From assembly GCF_901827205.1 (NCBI RefSeq), contig NZ_LR594675.1, forward strand, positions 5,450,001 to 5,514,000: a stretch of DNA of 64,000 nucleotides, written 5' to 3'. Under the pieces are notes generated by a model that ran no database searches, was not told the origin of the DNA, and saw nothing but the letters and a program-made list of their open reading frames with translations. This document shows positions 23,499 to 34,545 of the stretch, piece by piece. The translations under genes and the position numbers were made by a program. The DNA comes from Variovorax sp. PBS-H4 (GTDB taxonomy: Bacteria > Pseudomonadota > Gammaproteobacteria > Burkholderiales > Burkholderiaceae_C). The first letter of the stretch is position 1, and the number at the start of each line of letters is the position of its first letter.

Positions 23499-24716
23499 AT
23501 GACGACCGCCGCCGAAGCCGAGACCCTTGGTGAAGCGCCCGTGCTGGACATCGATCCCTATTCGATCGAGGTGCTGCGCGATCCCTATCCGTTCCACGAG
23601 GCGCTGCGCGAAGCCGGGCCGGTGGTCTTCATCAAGCCGCACGGCGTCTATGCGGTGGGTCGCCATGCCGAGGCCAGGACGGTGCTGTCCGACCACGCGC
23701 GCTTCACCAATGCCGGCGGCATCGGCATTCAGGACATCCGCAAGCCGGGCGACTTCCGCATCCCCAGCCGGCTGCTGGAAGCCGACCCGCCGGACCACAC
23801 CAAGATCCGCACGGTGGTGACGCGGCTGCTGTCGCCGCTGGTGATCCGCAAGTGGAAGGAAGGCTTCGACCGCAAGGCCGAGGCGCTGGTGGACCAGCTG
23901 CTGGAGCGGCGCGAGTTCGACGGGGTGGAAGACTGCGCCGAGCGCTTCATCCTGGAAGCCTTTCCGGCGGCCGTCGGCGTGCGGCTTCCGCGCACCGAGA
24001 CGCTGGCGATCGGCGAGATGCGCTTCAACCAGAGCGGCCCGCGCAACGCGCTGTACGAGCGCTCGATGGAGGCCGCGCAACCGTATCTCGCCTGGTTCGA
24101 GGAAAGCGTGTCGCGCCAGGGCGTGATCCCCGAATCGATTGCCGAACTGCTGTTCCGCGCCGAGGAAGCCGGCGACCTCGACGAGGGCATTGCCTCCAAC
24201 GTGGTGCGCAGCTTCGTGGGCGGCGGCACCGACTCGACCATCGCCGGCATCGGCTTCACGCTGCACCAGCTGGCGAAAAATCCGGCGCAGTGGCAGCGCG
24301 TGCGCAGCGAGCCGGCCAAGGTGAAGGCCGCCTTCGAGGAAGGCATCCGCCACGAAACCCCGTTCCAGGTGACCTACCGCACCACGCGCGGCGCCACCGA
24401 GCTGTCGGGCGTGCGGCTGGACGCGGAGACCAAGATCGGCGTGTTCATGGGCGCCGCCAACCGGGACCCGCGCCAGTTCCCCGATGCGGACCGCTTCGAC
24501 GTGGACCGCCCCGCGCTCGCCGGCAATCACGTGGCCCTGGGCCACGGCATCCACGCCTGCATCGGCCAGATGCTGGCTCGCCAGGAGTCGGAAGCGCTGA
24601 TCGGCGCCCTCGCCCGCCGCGTCGCCGGCATGGAGCTGACCGCGCCCGCCACCTACCGGCCGATCAACCAGATGCGCACGCTCGACAAGCTGCCGATGCG
24701 CATCGTTCCTGCATAA
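23499..24716 (+). CDS. Cytochrome P450, CYP199-like paralogue
   Basis: A 405-residue soluble P450, a paralogue of the one at 1.6 kb. Shared blocks include HGVYAVGRH, GGIGIQDIRKPGDFR, the DPPDHTKIRTVVTRLLSPLV segment and MGAANRDPRQFPDADRFDV. I-helix GGGTDSTIAGIG, ExxR in EEGIRHETP and heme Cys354 in LGHGIHACIGQ are present. The I-helix has DST where DTT is usual. AAGGAG at 23486 gives a strong start. By family resemblance it may oxidise a para-substituted benzoate-type compound. It shares its promoter region with a divergent binding-protein gene. Confidence 0.92.
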   Translation: MTTAAEAETLGEAPVLDIDPYSIEVLRDPYPFHEALREAGPVVFIKPHGVYAVGRHAEARTVLSDHARFTNAGGIGIQDIRKPGDFRIPSRLLEADPPDHTKIRTVVTRLLSPLVIRKWKEGFDRKAEALVDQLLERREFDGVEDCAERFILEAFPAAVGVRLPRTETLAIGEMRFNQSGPRNALYERSMEAAQPYLAWFEESVSRQGVIPESIAELLFRAEEAGDLDEGIASNVVRSFVGGGTDSTIAGIGFTLHQLAKNPAQWQRVRSEPAKVKAAFEEGIRHETPFQVTYRTTRGATELSGVRLDAETKIGVFMGAANRDPRQFPDADRFDVDRPALAGNHVALGHGIHACIGQMLARQESEALIGALARRVAGMELTAPATYRPINQMRTLDKLPMRIVPA

Positions 24717-24762
24717 CAGCCGACCTGTTGGCCCGCCGCTTGCTAAACGCAAGCCGATGATC

Positions 24763-24804
24763 GAAAATTTTCTTTCTCTGCACCACAATGTAATTTTCTT
24801 TACA
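24763..24804. promoter_or_regulatory. RpiR-type operator region
   Basis: A GAAAATTTTC palindrome (24763-24772) and TGTAATTTTCTTTACA (24789-24804), a near-perfect inverted repeat with TGTAA/TTTACA arms, lie just before the RpiR-family gene. The second matches the general TGTAAT...TTACA form known for HexR/RpiR-type regulators. The stretch is strikingly AT-rich in a GC-rich genome. Autoregulation of the regulator and its downstream operon is the natural reading. Confidence 0.6.
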
Positions 24805-24815
24805 TCCTCCGCACC

Positions 24816-25790
24816 GTGAACGGGCGACTCCCCCACCGCAAGCCGGATCGCTCCGCAGCCACCACTGTCGCCCAGCGCATCGCCCACGCCCTGCCACAGC
24901 TGACGCCCTCGCACCGGCAGGTGGCCGACTACGTGCTCGAGCGCCCGCTGCAGGTCGCCACCTTGCCGATCGACGAGCTCGCAGCCACGGTCGGCGTCTC
25001 GGTGGCCACCGCCAACCGCTTCGCCCGCGCGCTGGGTTTCGACGGCTACGCGAGCTTCCGCGCCGAACTGGTTCGCGGCTTCGAGCCGCTGGTGGCACCG
25101 GTCGAGCGCCTGCGCGGCAACCTCGCCCGGCCTTCGACGGTCACCGAGGTATTCGCGATGGCGCTGGAAGAAAGCCAGGGCAACATCGGCGCGACGCGCC
25201 AGGCCCTGGACCCGGCTTCCTGCGAGGCGGCAGTGGCGCGCGTGCTCGGCGCCCGCACCGTCTTCATCGCCGGCTTCGGCGCCAGTGCCTGGCTCGCCGG
25301 GTTGCTGCACCACGGCCTGGACGCCTACTGCGCCGACGTGCGCCTGCTGTCCTCGGTCAGCGGCGTCACGCACGGCGCGCGTGCCCTGTCGCGCGGCGGG
25401 CCGCAGGACCTGCTGGTGGCGCTGACCTTCCCGCGCTACCTGACCGATACCGTGGCCCTGACCGGCATCGCACGCAGCCAGGGCGTGGCCGTGCTGGCGC
25501 TGACCGACCGGCCCAGTTCGCCGATCGCGCCGCTGGCCGACGTGGCCCTCTACGCGCAGACCGAAACCCGCTATCGTCCCAATTGCGAGACCAGCGTGCT
25601 GGCGCTGATCGAGGCCCTGACGAGTGCGGTGGCCCTGCGTGCGCCGCAGGCGTACCAGGCTGCGAGCCAGGTGGTCCATGCCGTGATGCCCTGGCTGCAC
25701 GGCGCGCAGGGCCTGCGGGCCGCGAACACGCCGAGAATGAAGCAGAGGCCGGCGCCGCGTGCGCCAGCCGGAAAGAAGAAGACCCGATGA
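24816..25790 (+). CDS. MurR/RpiR-family transcriptional regulator
   Basis: A 324-residue regulator. Residues about 18-95 form the RpiR helix-turn-helix (LTPSHRQVADYVLERP, then VGVSVATANRFARALGFDGY). Residues about 130-270 form a SIS sugar-isomerase-type sensor domain (ARTVFIAGFGASAWLAGLL). The start is a GTG at 24816 with no strong Shine-Dalgarno. The stop overlaps the start of the asparaginase gene (ATGA, 25787-25790), so it is co-translated with the peptide-use operon it most likely controls. The effector is probably a breakdown product such as an amino sugar or peptide; not determinable here. Confidence 0.88.
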   Translation: MNGRLPHRKPDRSAATTVAQRIAHALPQLTPSHRQVADYVLERPLQVATLPIDELAATVGVSVATANRFARALGFDGYASFRAELVRGFEPLVAPVERLRGNLARPSTVTEVFAMALEESQGNIGATRQALDPASCEAAVARVLGARTVFIAGFGASAWLAGLLHHGLDAYCADVRLLSSVSGVTHGARALSRGGPQDLLVALTFPRYLTDTVALTGIARSQGVAVLALTDRPSSPIAPLADVALYAQTETRYRPNCETSVLALIEALTSAVALRAPQAYQAASQVVHAVMPWLHGAQGLRAANTPRMKQRPAPRAPAGKKKTR

Positions 25791-26743
25791 GAACGACACC
25801 CGTCATTGCCATTCACGGCGGCGCCGGCACGATCAGCGCCGCGGCGCTGGACGCCGGCGCGGCGCAGGCCTACCACGAGGCGCTGCGCGCCATCGTGCAA
25901 GCCGGCCAGGCCCTGCTGCTGGGTAGCGGCTCCGCGCTCGACGCGGTCTGCCTTGCGGTCGAGATGCTGGAGGACTGCCCCCTTTTCAATGCGGGGCACG
26001 GCGCGGTCTTCACGCACGCGGGCACGCACGAGCTCGACGCGGCGGTGATGAACGGCGCCGATCTGCGTGCCGGCGCAGTGGCCTGCGTGAGCCGCATCCG
26101 CCGTCCGGTGCGCGCCGCCCGCGCAGTGATGGAAGACGGCGCCCATGTGCTGCTGGCCGGCGCCGGGGCCGAGGACTTTGCACGCGAGCGGGGGCTTGAA
26201 ATGGTCGATCCGTCGTACTTCTCCACCGACATGCGGCGCGCACAGTTGGAGCGCGCGCAGGCTGCCGGCCGCGTCGCGCTCGACCACGACGGCACGGCGA
26301 ACTCCGCCGCGCCGCTGGACGAGGGCCGCAAGTTCGGCACCGTCGGCGCCGTCGCGCTCGACCTGCAGGGCCACCTCGCAGCCGCCACTTCCACCGGCGG
26401 CATGACCAACAAGCGCCTGGGCCGCGTCGGCGATTCGCCGCTGATCGGCGCCGGCACCTATGCCGACGACAAGCGCGCCGCCGTGTCCTGCACCGGCAGC
26501 GGCGAGATGTTCATTCGCGCGGCGGCAGCTTACGACGTCTGCGCGCGCATGCGCTACGCGGGTCAGTCCCTGGCGCAGGCGGCACAGGCCGTGGTGATGC
26601 AGTCGCTGCCGGAGATCGGCGGCAGCGGCGGGCTGATCGCGGTCGATCGCAACGGCAACGTGTGCATGCCGTTCAATACCGAGGGGATGTACCGCGGGTC
26701 TGCGCGCGGCAGCGAGGCGCCGCAGACGGCGATTCATCGATGA
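25787..26743 (+). CDS. iaaA: Isoaspartyl peptidase / plant-type L-asparaginase
   Basis: A 318-residue N-terminal nucleophile hydrolase. Autocleavage is expected between Gly184 and Thr185 in RKFGTVGAVALD, giving alpha and beta chains with Thr185 as nucleophile; TGGMTNKRLGRVGDSPLIG and CTGSGEMFIR form the rest of the active site. It hydrolyses beta-aspartyl dipeptides and asparagine. The start overlaps the RpiR stop. The next genes encode a GsiABCD importer, as in E. coli iaaA-gsiABCD, so it should process imported peptides in the cytoplasm. Confidence 0.92.
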   Translation: MRTTPVIAIHGGAGTISAAALDAGAAQAYHEALRAIVQAGQALLLGSGSALDAVCLAVEMLEDCPLFNAGHGAVFTHAGTHELDAAVMNGADLRAGAVACVSRIRRPVRAARAVMEDGAHVLLAGAGAEDFARERGLEMVDPSYFSTDMRRAQLERAQAAGRVALDHDGTANSAAPLDEGRKFGTVGAVALDLQGHLAAATSTGGMTNKRLGRVGDSPLIGAGTYADDKRAAVSCTGSGEMFIRAAAAYDVCARMRYAGQSLAQAAQAVVMQSLPEIGGSGGLIAVDRNGNVCMPFNTEGMYRGSARGSEAPQTAIHR

Positions 26744-26783
26744 GGTGTCTGGTGTCCTTCACCTGGGCTTCGGGAGCAAGACC

Positions 26784-28676
<1,893 letters not shown>

Positions 28677-28697
28677 TTTTATCAAAGGAGTCTTCGC

Positions 28698-30233
28698 ATG
28701 AACAAGCGTCTTACCCGAATCGCAGCCGCGCTCGCGCTGGCCGGTCTCGCCCTGTCGGCACAGGCGGCCAAGGACGTGGTCGTGGCCGTGCAGTCCAACT
28801 TCACCACCACCGACCCCTACGATGCCAACGACACGCTGTCGCAGGCGGTGGCCAAGTCCTTCTACCAGGGCCTCTACGGCTTCGACAAGGACATGAAGAT
28901 GGTGCCGGTCCTGGCCACCGGCCATACCGTGAGCAAGGACGGGCTGGTCTACACCGTCAAGCTGCGCACCGGCATCCAGTTCCACGACGGCACGCCCTTC
29001 AACGCCGAAGCCGTGAAGGCCAACTTCGACCGCGTGACCAACCCGGACAACAAGCTCAAGCGCTACAACCTGTACAAGAACATCGCGAAGACCGAGGTGG
29101 TCGATGCAAGCACGGTGCGCTTCACGCTGTCGGAGCCCTTCTCGCCCTTCATCAACAACCTGGCGCATCCGTCGGCCGTGATGATCTCGCCGGCGGCGCT
29201 CGCCAAGTACGGCAGCAAGGGCATCGCGCAGAACCCGGTGGGCACCGGCCCCTTCAAGTTCGTCGAATGGAAGGCCACCGACTACCTGAAGGTCGCAAAG
29301 TTCGACGGCTACTGGAAGAAGGGCTACCCGAAGGTCGACACCATCACCTTCCGGCCGGTGGTCGACAACAACACGCGCGCCGCAATGATGCAGACCAACG
29401 AGGCGCACTTTGCCTTCCCGATGCCGTACGAAGCGGCCGAGACCTTGAAGGGCAAACCAAGCCTCGAAGTGAACAGCGCGCCTTCGATCATCCAGCGCTA
29501 CATCTCGATGAACGTGCAGCAGAAGCCCTTCGACAACCCGAAGGTGCGCCAGGCCATCAACTACGCGATCAACAAGGAGGCGCTCGCGAAGGTGGCCTTC
29601 TCCGGCTACGCCGTTCCGGCCGAGGGCGTGCTGCCCAAGGGGCTGGATGGTGCAGCGAAGCTCGGCCCGTGGCCGTACAACCCGGCCAAGGCGCGCGAGC
29701 TGCTGAAGGAAGCCGGTTACCCCAACGGTTTCGAGAGCACGCTCTGGTCGGCCTACAACTACACGACGGCACAGAAGGTGATCCAGTTCGTGCAGCAGCA
29801 GCTGGCGCAGGTCGGCGTGAAGGTGCAGGTGCAGGCGCTCGAAGCCGGCCAGCGCGTCGAGCGCGTCGAAAGCGCGCAGGACCCGGCCACCGCGCCGGTG
29901 CGCATGTACTACGTGGGCTGGTCTTCTTCGACCGGCGAGGCCGACTGGGGACTGCGCCCGCTGCTGGCGTCGGAATCGTTCCCGCCGCGCCTGTTCAACA
30001 CGGCGTACTACAAGAACGACGAAGTCGACGCCGACATCAAGAAGGCGCTGGTCACCACCGACCCCGCTGCCAAGGCCAAGATCTACGCCGACGCGCAAAA
30101 GCGCATCTGGGACGACGCGCCCTGGGCCTTCCTCGTCACGGAGCAACTGCTGTCGGTGCGTGCGCGCAACCTGAACGGCTTCTACGTGATCCCGGACGGC
30201 AGCTTCAACTTCGACGAAGTCGAGCTGAAGTGA
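28698..30233 (+). CDS. gsiB: Glutathione/dipeptide-binding periplasmic protein
   Basis: A 511-residue SBP_bac_5 family protein. Signal peptide MNKRLTRIAAALALAGLALS ends in AQA, mature N-terminus AKDVVVAVQ. Family features are the TDPYDANDTLSQAV opening, GLVYTVKLRTGIQFHDGTPF with NAEAVKANFDR, and the hydrophobic YYVGWSSSTGEADWGLRPLL near the ligand pocket. AAAGGAG precedes ATG 28698. It captures glutathione-like or other short peptides for the GsiCD permease. Length and gene order agree with GsiB. Confidence 0.92.
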   Translation: MNKRLTRIAAALALAGLALSAQAAKDVVVAVQSNFTTTDPYDANDTLSQAVAKSFYQGLYGFDKDMKMVPVLATGHTVSKDGLVYTVKLRTGIQFHDGTPFNAEAVKANFDRVTNPDNKLKRYNLYKNIAKTEVVDASTVRFTLSEPFSPFINNLAHPSAVMISPAALAKYGSKGIAQNPVGTGPFKFVEWKATDYLKVAKFDGYWKKGYPKVDTITFRPVVDNNTRAAMMQTNEAHFAFPMPYEAAETLKGKPSLEVNSAPSIIQRYISMNVQQKPFDNPKVRQAINYAINKEALAKVAFSGYAVPAEGVLPKGLDGAAKLGPWPYNPAKARELLKEAGYPNGFESTLWSAYNYTTAQKVIQFVQQQLAQVGVKVQVQALEAGQRVERVESAQDPATAPVRMYYVGWSSSTGEADWGLRPLLASESFPPRLFNTAYYKNDEVDADIKKALVTTDPAAKAKIYADAQKRIWDDAPWAFLVTEQLLSVRARNLNGFYVIPDGSFNFDEVELK

Positions 30234-30252
30234 TCCTGCGCACGGCACGCTC

Positions 30253-31173
30253 ATGACCCAGTACGTCCTCAAGCGCCTGCTGGGCTTGCTGCCAACACTG
30301 CTGATCGTGGCGGTGCTGGTGTTCCTGTTCGTCCACATGCTGCCCGGCGACCCCGCGCGGCTGGCGGCCGGGCCGGACGCCAGCCCCGAGACGGTGGCGC
30401 TGGTGCGCGCGGACCTCGGGCTCGACAAGCCGATGCCGCAGCAGTTCCTCAACTTCTTCACCAACCTGCTGCAGGGCGACTTCGGCCGCTCGCTGCGTTC
30501 GAAGCGGCCGGTGTCCACCGAGATCGCCGAGCGCTTCATGCCGACGCTGCTGCTCACCGTCACCAGCATGGCCTGGGCGGTGGTCTTCGGGATGGCGATC
30601 GGCATCACTTCCGCCGTCTACCGCAACCAGTGGCCCGACCGGGTCGGCATGACGCTGGCGGTCTCGGGCATTTCATTCCCGGCCTTCGCGCTGGGCATGC
30701 TGCTGATGCAGATCTTCTCGGTGCAGCTCGGCTGGCTGCCCACAGTGGGCGCCGATTCGTGGCGTCACTACATCCTGCCCTCGATCACGCTGGGCGCCGC
30801 GGTGGCGGCGGTGATGGCGCGCTTCACCCGCGCCTCCTTCGTCGAGGTGATCCAGGAGGATTTCGTGCGCACCGCGCGCGCCAAGGGAGTGTCGGAGAAG
30901 TGGGTGGTGCTCAAGCACTGCCTGCGCAACGCGCTGATCCCGGTCGTCACGATGATGGGACTGCAGTTCGGCTTCCTGCTGGGCGGCTCGATCGTGGTCG
31001 AGGCAGTGTTCAACTGGCCGGGCCTCGGGCGCCTGCTGGTGGACGCGGTCGACATGCGCGACTACCCGGTGATCCAGGCGCTGGTGCTGCTGTTCTCGCT
31101 GGAGTTCATCCTGATCAACCTGGTGGTGGATGTGATGTACGGCTTCATCAACCCCACCATCCGCTTCAAGTGA
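30253..31173 (+). CDS. gsiC: Glutathione/dipeptide ABC permease, GsiC family
   Basis: A 306-residue DppB-type inner-membrane permease with about six helices, N-terminus MTQYVLKRLLGLLPTLLIVA and the family block DPARLAAGPDASPETVALVR. The cytoplasmic EAA loop lies near residue 205-225 (FVRTARAKGVSEKWVVLKH). It forms the import pore with GsiD. It starts 19 nt after gsiB and ends one base before the gsiD start. Confidence 0.92.
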   Translation: MTQYVLKRLLGLLPTLLIVAVLVFLFVHMLPGDPARLAAGPDASPETVALVRADLGLDKPMPQQFLNFFTNLLQGDFGRSLRSKRPVSTEIAERFMPTLLLTVTSMAWAVVFGMAIGITSAVYRNQWPDRVGMTLAVSGISFPAFALGMLLMQIFSVQLGWLPTVGADSWRHYILPSITLGAAVAAVMARFTRASFVEVIQEDFVRTARAKGVSEKWVVLKHCLRNALIPVVTMMGLQFGFLLGGSIVVEAVFNWPGLGRLLVDAVDMRDYPVIQALVLLFSLEFILINLVVDVMYGFINPTIRFK

Positions 31174-31174
31174 C

Positions 31175-32098
31175 ATGAGCACCCCTCCCGCCGAACCCGT
31201 TCCCGCCGTGGCCGAGCAGCCGATCGCCGCCATCGCTGCTTCTTCGCGCGTGCGCACGCCCTGGACCGAGTTCTGGCGCAAGTTCCGCATGCAGCATGTC
31301 GCGATGGGCGCGGGCATCTTCGTGCTGCTGCTGGTGGCCATCGCCATCCTCGCGCCCTGGATCGTGCCCTACGACGCCGAGAACTTCTTCGACTACGACA
31401 AGCTCAACACCGGCCCCTCGGCGGCCCACTGGTTCGGCGTCGACCCGCTGGGCCGCGACATCTTCAGCCGCATCCTGATGGGCGCGCGCATCTCGCTGGC
31501 CACGGGCTTCCTGTCGGTGGTGCTGGGTGCCATCGTCGGCACCGTGCTGGGGCTGCTGGCCGGCTACTACGGCGGCTGGTGGGACCGCATCGTGATGCGC
31601 ATCTCCGACGTGCTCTTCGCCTTCCCAGGCATCCTGCTGGCGCTGGGCGTGGTCGCCATCCTCGGCAGCAGCATGACGAACGTGGTGGTGGCGGTGTCGG
31701 TGTTCAGCGTGCCGGCCTTCGCGCGGCTGGTGCGCGGCAACACGCTGGCGCTGAAGAACCTCACCTACATCGAGGCCACGCGCAGCATCGGCGCGAGCGA
31801 CCGCACCATCCTGCTGCGCCACATCCTGCCGGGCACCATTTCGTCCATCGTCGTGTACTTCACGATGCGGCTGGGCACGTCGATCATCACGGCAGCCAGC
31901 CTGAGCTTTCTCGGCATGGGCGCGCAGCCGCCGATGCCGGAATGGGGCGCGATGCTGAACGAGGCGCGAGCGGACATGGTGAATGCGCCGCACGTGGCGC
32001 TGTTTCCGTCGCTGGCGATCTTCTTCACGGTGCTGGCCTTCAACTTGCTGGGCGACGGCCTGCGCGACGCACTCGATCCCAAGATCGACCGCCTGTAG
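31175..32098 (+). CDS. gsiD: Glutathione/dipeptide ABC permease, GsiD family
   Basis: A 307-residue DppC-type permease. A soluble N-terminal tail of about 40 residues precedes the first helix, as is normal for this group; VDPLGRDIFSRILMGARISL and the EAA loop YIEATRSIGASDRTILLRH are diagnostic. The gene is two bases from the peptidase gene that follows, keeping the import and hydrolysis genes in one transcript. Confidence 0.92.
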   Translation: MSTPPAEPVPAVAEQPIAAIAASSRVRTPWTEFWRKFRMQHVAMGAGIFVLLLVAIAILAPWIVPYDAENFFDYDKLNTGPSAAHWFGVDPLGRDIFSRILMGARISLATGFLSVVLGAIVGTVLGLLAGYYGGWWDRIVMRISDVLFAFPGILLALGVVAILGSSMTNVVVAVSVFSVPAFARLVRGNTLALKNLTYIEATRSIGASDRTILLRHILPGTISSIVVYFTMRLGTSIITAASLSFLGMGAQPPMPEWGAMLNEARADMVNAPHVALFPSLAIFFTVLAFNLLGDGLRDALDPKIDRL

Positions 32099-32100
32099 CC

Positions 32101-33192
32101 ATGGTGCCTGCCGTTCCGCGCATCGGCGCCCTGCCATCGGGCAAGCGCGACGCCATCACCGATGTGGCCGGCGTCACGGTGGGCCATTGCACGCTCGACG
32201 AGGGCGATGTGCAGACCGGGGTGACGGTGGTGTGCCCGCATGCGGACGACCCGTACCTGCGGCGCGTGCCGGCCGGCGTCGCGGTGCTCAACGGCTTCGG
32301 CAAGAGCGTGGGGCTGATGCAGGTGGAGGAGCTGGGCGTGCTGGAGACGCCGATTGCGCTGACCAACACCTTCTCGGTCCCGGCCGTGGCCGAGGCGCAG
32401 ATCCGCGACTGCATCGCTGCGAATCCGGAATGCGGGCGCAGCCTGCCCAGCGTCAATCCGCTGGTCTTCGAGTGCAACGACGGGTTCCTCAACGACATGC
32501 AGCGCATGGCCGTGCGCGGGCATCACTACCTGCAGGCGCTGGCCGCGGCGAGCGAGGAGGTGGCGCAGGGCTCGGTCGGCGCGGGGCGCGGCATGTCCAG
32601 CTTCGCGCTCAAGGGCGGCATCGGGACGGCCTCGCGCCGCGTGTCGATGCCCGGCGCCGGGCTGCACACCATTGGCGCGCTGGTGCTGGCCAACTACGGC
32701 CTGCTGCCGAACCTGGTGATCGCCGGCCGTGCGGTCGGCGCGCGGCTGGCGGCGCAGAGGGCCGGCACGATTCCGGTGGCCGAGCCTGAGAAGGGCTCGA
32801 TCATCATGCTGGTCGCCACCGACGCGCCGCTCGACGCCCGCCAGCTGCGCCGCCTGGCGCTGCGCGCGGGTGCGGGCCTGGCGCGCACCGGCTCGGTCTT
32901 CGGCCACGGCAGCGGCGACATCGCGCTGGCCTTCTCTACCGCCTACACGCTGCCGCAGCGGCGCGAGCAGCCGATGCCCGCCGTCGCGCTGCTGCACGAC
33001 GCCCTGCTGGACGGCCTGTTCCAGGCCACGGCCGACAGCGTGGAGCAGGCCATCCTGCATGCGCTGTGGCACGCCGAATCCATCGACGGGCGCGACGGCC
33101 ATGTGCGCCCGGCCCTTACCGAACTGCTGCGCGGCTGGCCTTCCGACGCCTTCGCCCCACCAGACGACCACCCGCACGACTCGCACTCATGA
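32101..33192 (+). CDS. P1 (DmpA-type) aminopeptidase
   Basis: A 363-residue N-terminal nucleophile peptidase of family S58/P1, which autoprocesses into two chains. The probable cleavage site is Gly232-Ser233, in EKGSIIMLVATDAPL, with Ser233 as the new nucleophile; RITDVxGVxVGH-like ITDVAGVTVGHCT is the conserved N-terminal block. These enzymes release N-terminal D- or L-amino acids or beta-amino acids from small peptides. The gene lies between the importer and an M55 peptidase, so all three probably act in sequence on imported peptides. Confidence 0.88.
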   Translation: MVPAVPRIGALPSGKRDAITDVAGVTVGHCTLDEGDVQTGVTVVCPHADDPYLRRVPAGVAVLNGFGKSVGLMQVEELGVLETPIALTNTFSVPAVAEAQIRDCIAANPECGRSLPSVNPLVFECNDGFLNDMQRMAVRGHHYLQALAAASEEVAQGSVGAGRGMSSFALKGGIGTASRRVSMPGAGLHTIGALVLANYGLLPNLVIAGRAVGARLAAQRAGTIPVAEPEKGSIIMLVATDAPLDARQLRRLALRAGAGLARTGSVFGHGSGDIALAFSTAYTLPQRREQPMPAVALLHDALLDGLFQATADSVEQAILHALWHAESIDGRDGHVRPALTELLRGWPSDAFAPPDDHPHDSHS

Positions 33193-34007
33193 AGATCCTG
33201 ATTTCCGTCGACATCGAAGGCGTGGCCGGCGTCTTCCATTCGCAGCAGACGCGGGCAGGCAACCCCGAGTACGAGCGTGCGCGCCGCCTCATGACCGATG
33301 AGGCGAACGCCGCCATTGCGGGAGCCTTCGACGGCGGCGCCGGCGAGGTGTGGGTGAACGACTCGCACGGCGACTTCCGCAACATGCCGCCGGACCTGCT
33401 GGACTCGCGCGCGCAGGTGATCCAGGGCAAGCCGCGCTACCTCAGCATGGTGGCGGGCGTCGAGCTCGGCGTGGATGGCGTCTGCATGATCGCCTACCAC
33501 TCGCGCGCCGGCGGCGCGGGCATTCTGGCGCACACGATCAACAGCTTCGCCTTTGCCGGCATCGAGATCGGCGGGCAGGCCCTGGGCGAGGCCGGCCTCT
33601 ACGGCGCGCTGGCGGGCGAGCACGGCGTGCCGGTGTTGATGGCCAGCGGCGACGACGTCTTCATTGCGGAGAACCGCGCGTTGTTCCCGCATGCGACCTT
33701 CGTGCAGACCAAGCGCGCCACGGGGCAGACCAGTGGTGTCTCGCTCTCGCCGGCGCGCTCCTGTGCCGCGATCCGCGAAGGCGTGGCGGCGGCCCTGGCC
33801 GCGCGCGCGCTGGCACGCCCACTGCTGCTGGCCAAGCCACTGGCCGTCACCCTGCGCGCCCAGACGCCGGCCCTGGCCGACCTGTTCTGCCAGTGGCCGA
33901 CCTTCGAGCGCAGCGCGCCGACAGAGCTTCGCTTCGCGGCGCCGTCGGTGGAGGCGGCGGTGCGCATGCTCAACTGCTGTTCGGCGATGTCGGCGATGCT
34001 GCGCTGA
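33189..34007 (+). CDS. M55 D-aminopeptidase (DppA-type)
   Basis: A 272-residue zinc aminopeptidase. The metal-binding residues known for Bacillus DppA are visible: Asp8 and Glu10 in SVDIEG, His60 in NDSHGDFRNM and His104 in AYHSR. DppA forms a decameric ring and cleaves D-Ala-D-Ala-type dipeptides. The start overlaps the DmpA-type gene stop (ATGA, 33189-33192). With the RpiR/SIS regulator this suggests the operon salvages peptides containing D-residues, possibly from cell-wall turnover; that is inference. Confidence 0.9.
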   Translation: MKILISVDIEGVAGVFHSQQTRAGNPEYERARRLMTDEANAAIAGAFDGGAGEVWVNDSHGDFRNMPPDLLDSRAQVIQGKPRYLSMVAGVELGVDGVCMIAYHSRAGGAGILAHTINSFAFAGIEIGGQALGEAGLYGALAGEHGVPVLMASGDDVFIAENRALFPHATFVQTKRATGQTSGVSLSPARSCAAIREGVAAALAARALARPLLLAKPLAVTLRAQTPALADLFCQWPTFERSAPTELRFAAPSVEAAVRMLNCCSAMSAMLR

Positions 34008-34073
34008 GGGGCATCAGCTCGCGAGGCGCCGGTGCCCTCACCTCTTTCGGAGGTGGAAGCGAGAGGGAGCAAA

Positions 34074-34538
34074 TCAGTCGCTTCCGTCGTAGACGAAGTG
34101 CCAGTCGCGATAGCTTCGCACTGCGGCGCCGTTCACGTTCACACCATCGGGACTGCGCAGCCGCAGGGGCGCCTTCGCTGATCGGCTGGCCACGCCCCAG
34201 ATGCCGCCTTGCGGCGCCATCAACAGCGCAAAGGGCTGCGAAGTCAGCGGATCGGGGTCGAGCCGCCGCAGGTATCGGCGCACCACCTGGTGGCGCGGAT
34301 CCTTCAGGAGATCGTCCAGCCGGCTCGGGTACTTGCGCTGGCCGTCGGGCGCGCTCATGTAGTAGCTCTTGATCGCCTCGCGGTACAGCGATCCCACATA
34401 GGCGAGCTCGGCCTCCTGCTCTCTCTGCACACGCGTTGCATGCACGTCCAGCGCCTTGCCGATGCCCAAGGACAGGAGGAACACCGCGAACAGCAATGAC
34501 AGGTATCCGATACCGCGCTGATCGCGGGGGCCGGCCAT
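34074..34538 (-). CDS. Atypical type II secretion pseudopilin
   Basis: A 154-residue small pilin-like protein. The N-terminus QRG then IGYLSLLFAVFLLSLGIGK resembles a prepilin helix after a Gly cleavage site, but position +5 is Ser rather than the conserved Glu, as in tip or minor pseudopilins of the GspK/PilX kind. The globular part contains YPSRLDDLLKDPRHQVVRRY and LDPDPLTSQPF, matching the pattern of the two pseudopilins upstream. It is the last gene of the secretion operon and lies 8 nt after the preceding one. Confidence 0.75.
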   Translation of the reverse strand: MAGPRDQRGIGYLSLLFAVFLLSLGIGKALDVHATRVQREQEAELAYVGSLYREAIKSYYMSAPDGQRKYPSRLDDLLKDPRHQVVRRYLRRLDPDPLTSQPFALLMAPQGGIWGVASRSAKAPLRLRSPDGVNVNGAAVRSYRDWHFVYDGSD

Positions 34539-34545
34539 CGCCCGG

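Noticed and set aside
34039..34055. Hairpin CACCTC/GAGGTG between the M55 peptidase and pseudopilin genes as terminator
   Set aside because: Short stem and no T-run on either strand; too weak to list as a terminator.
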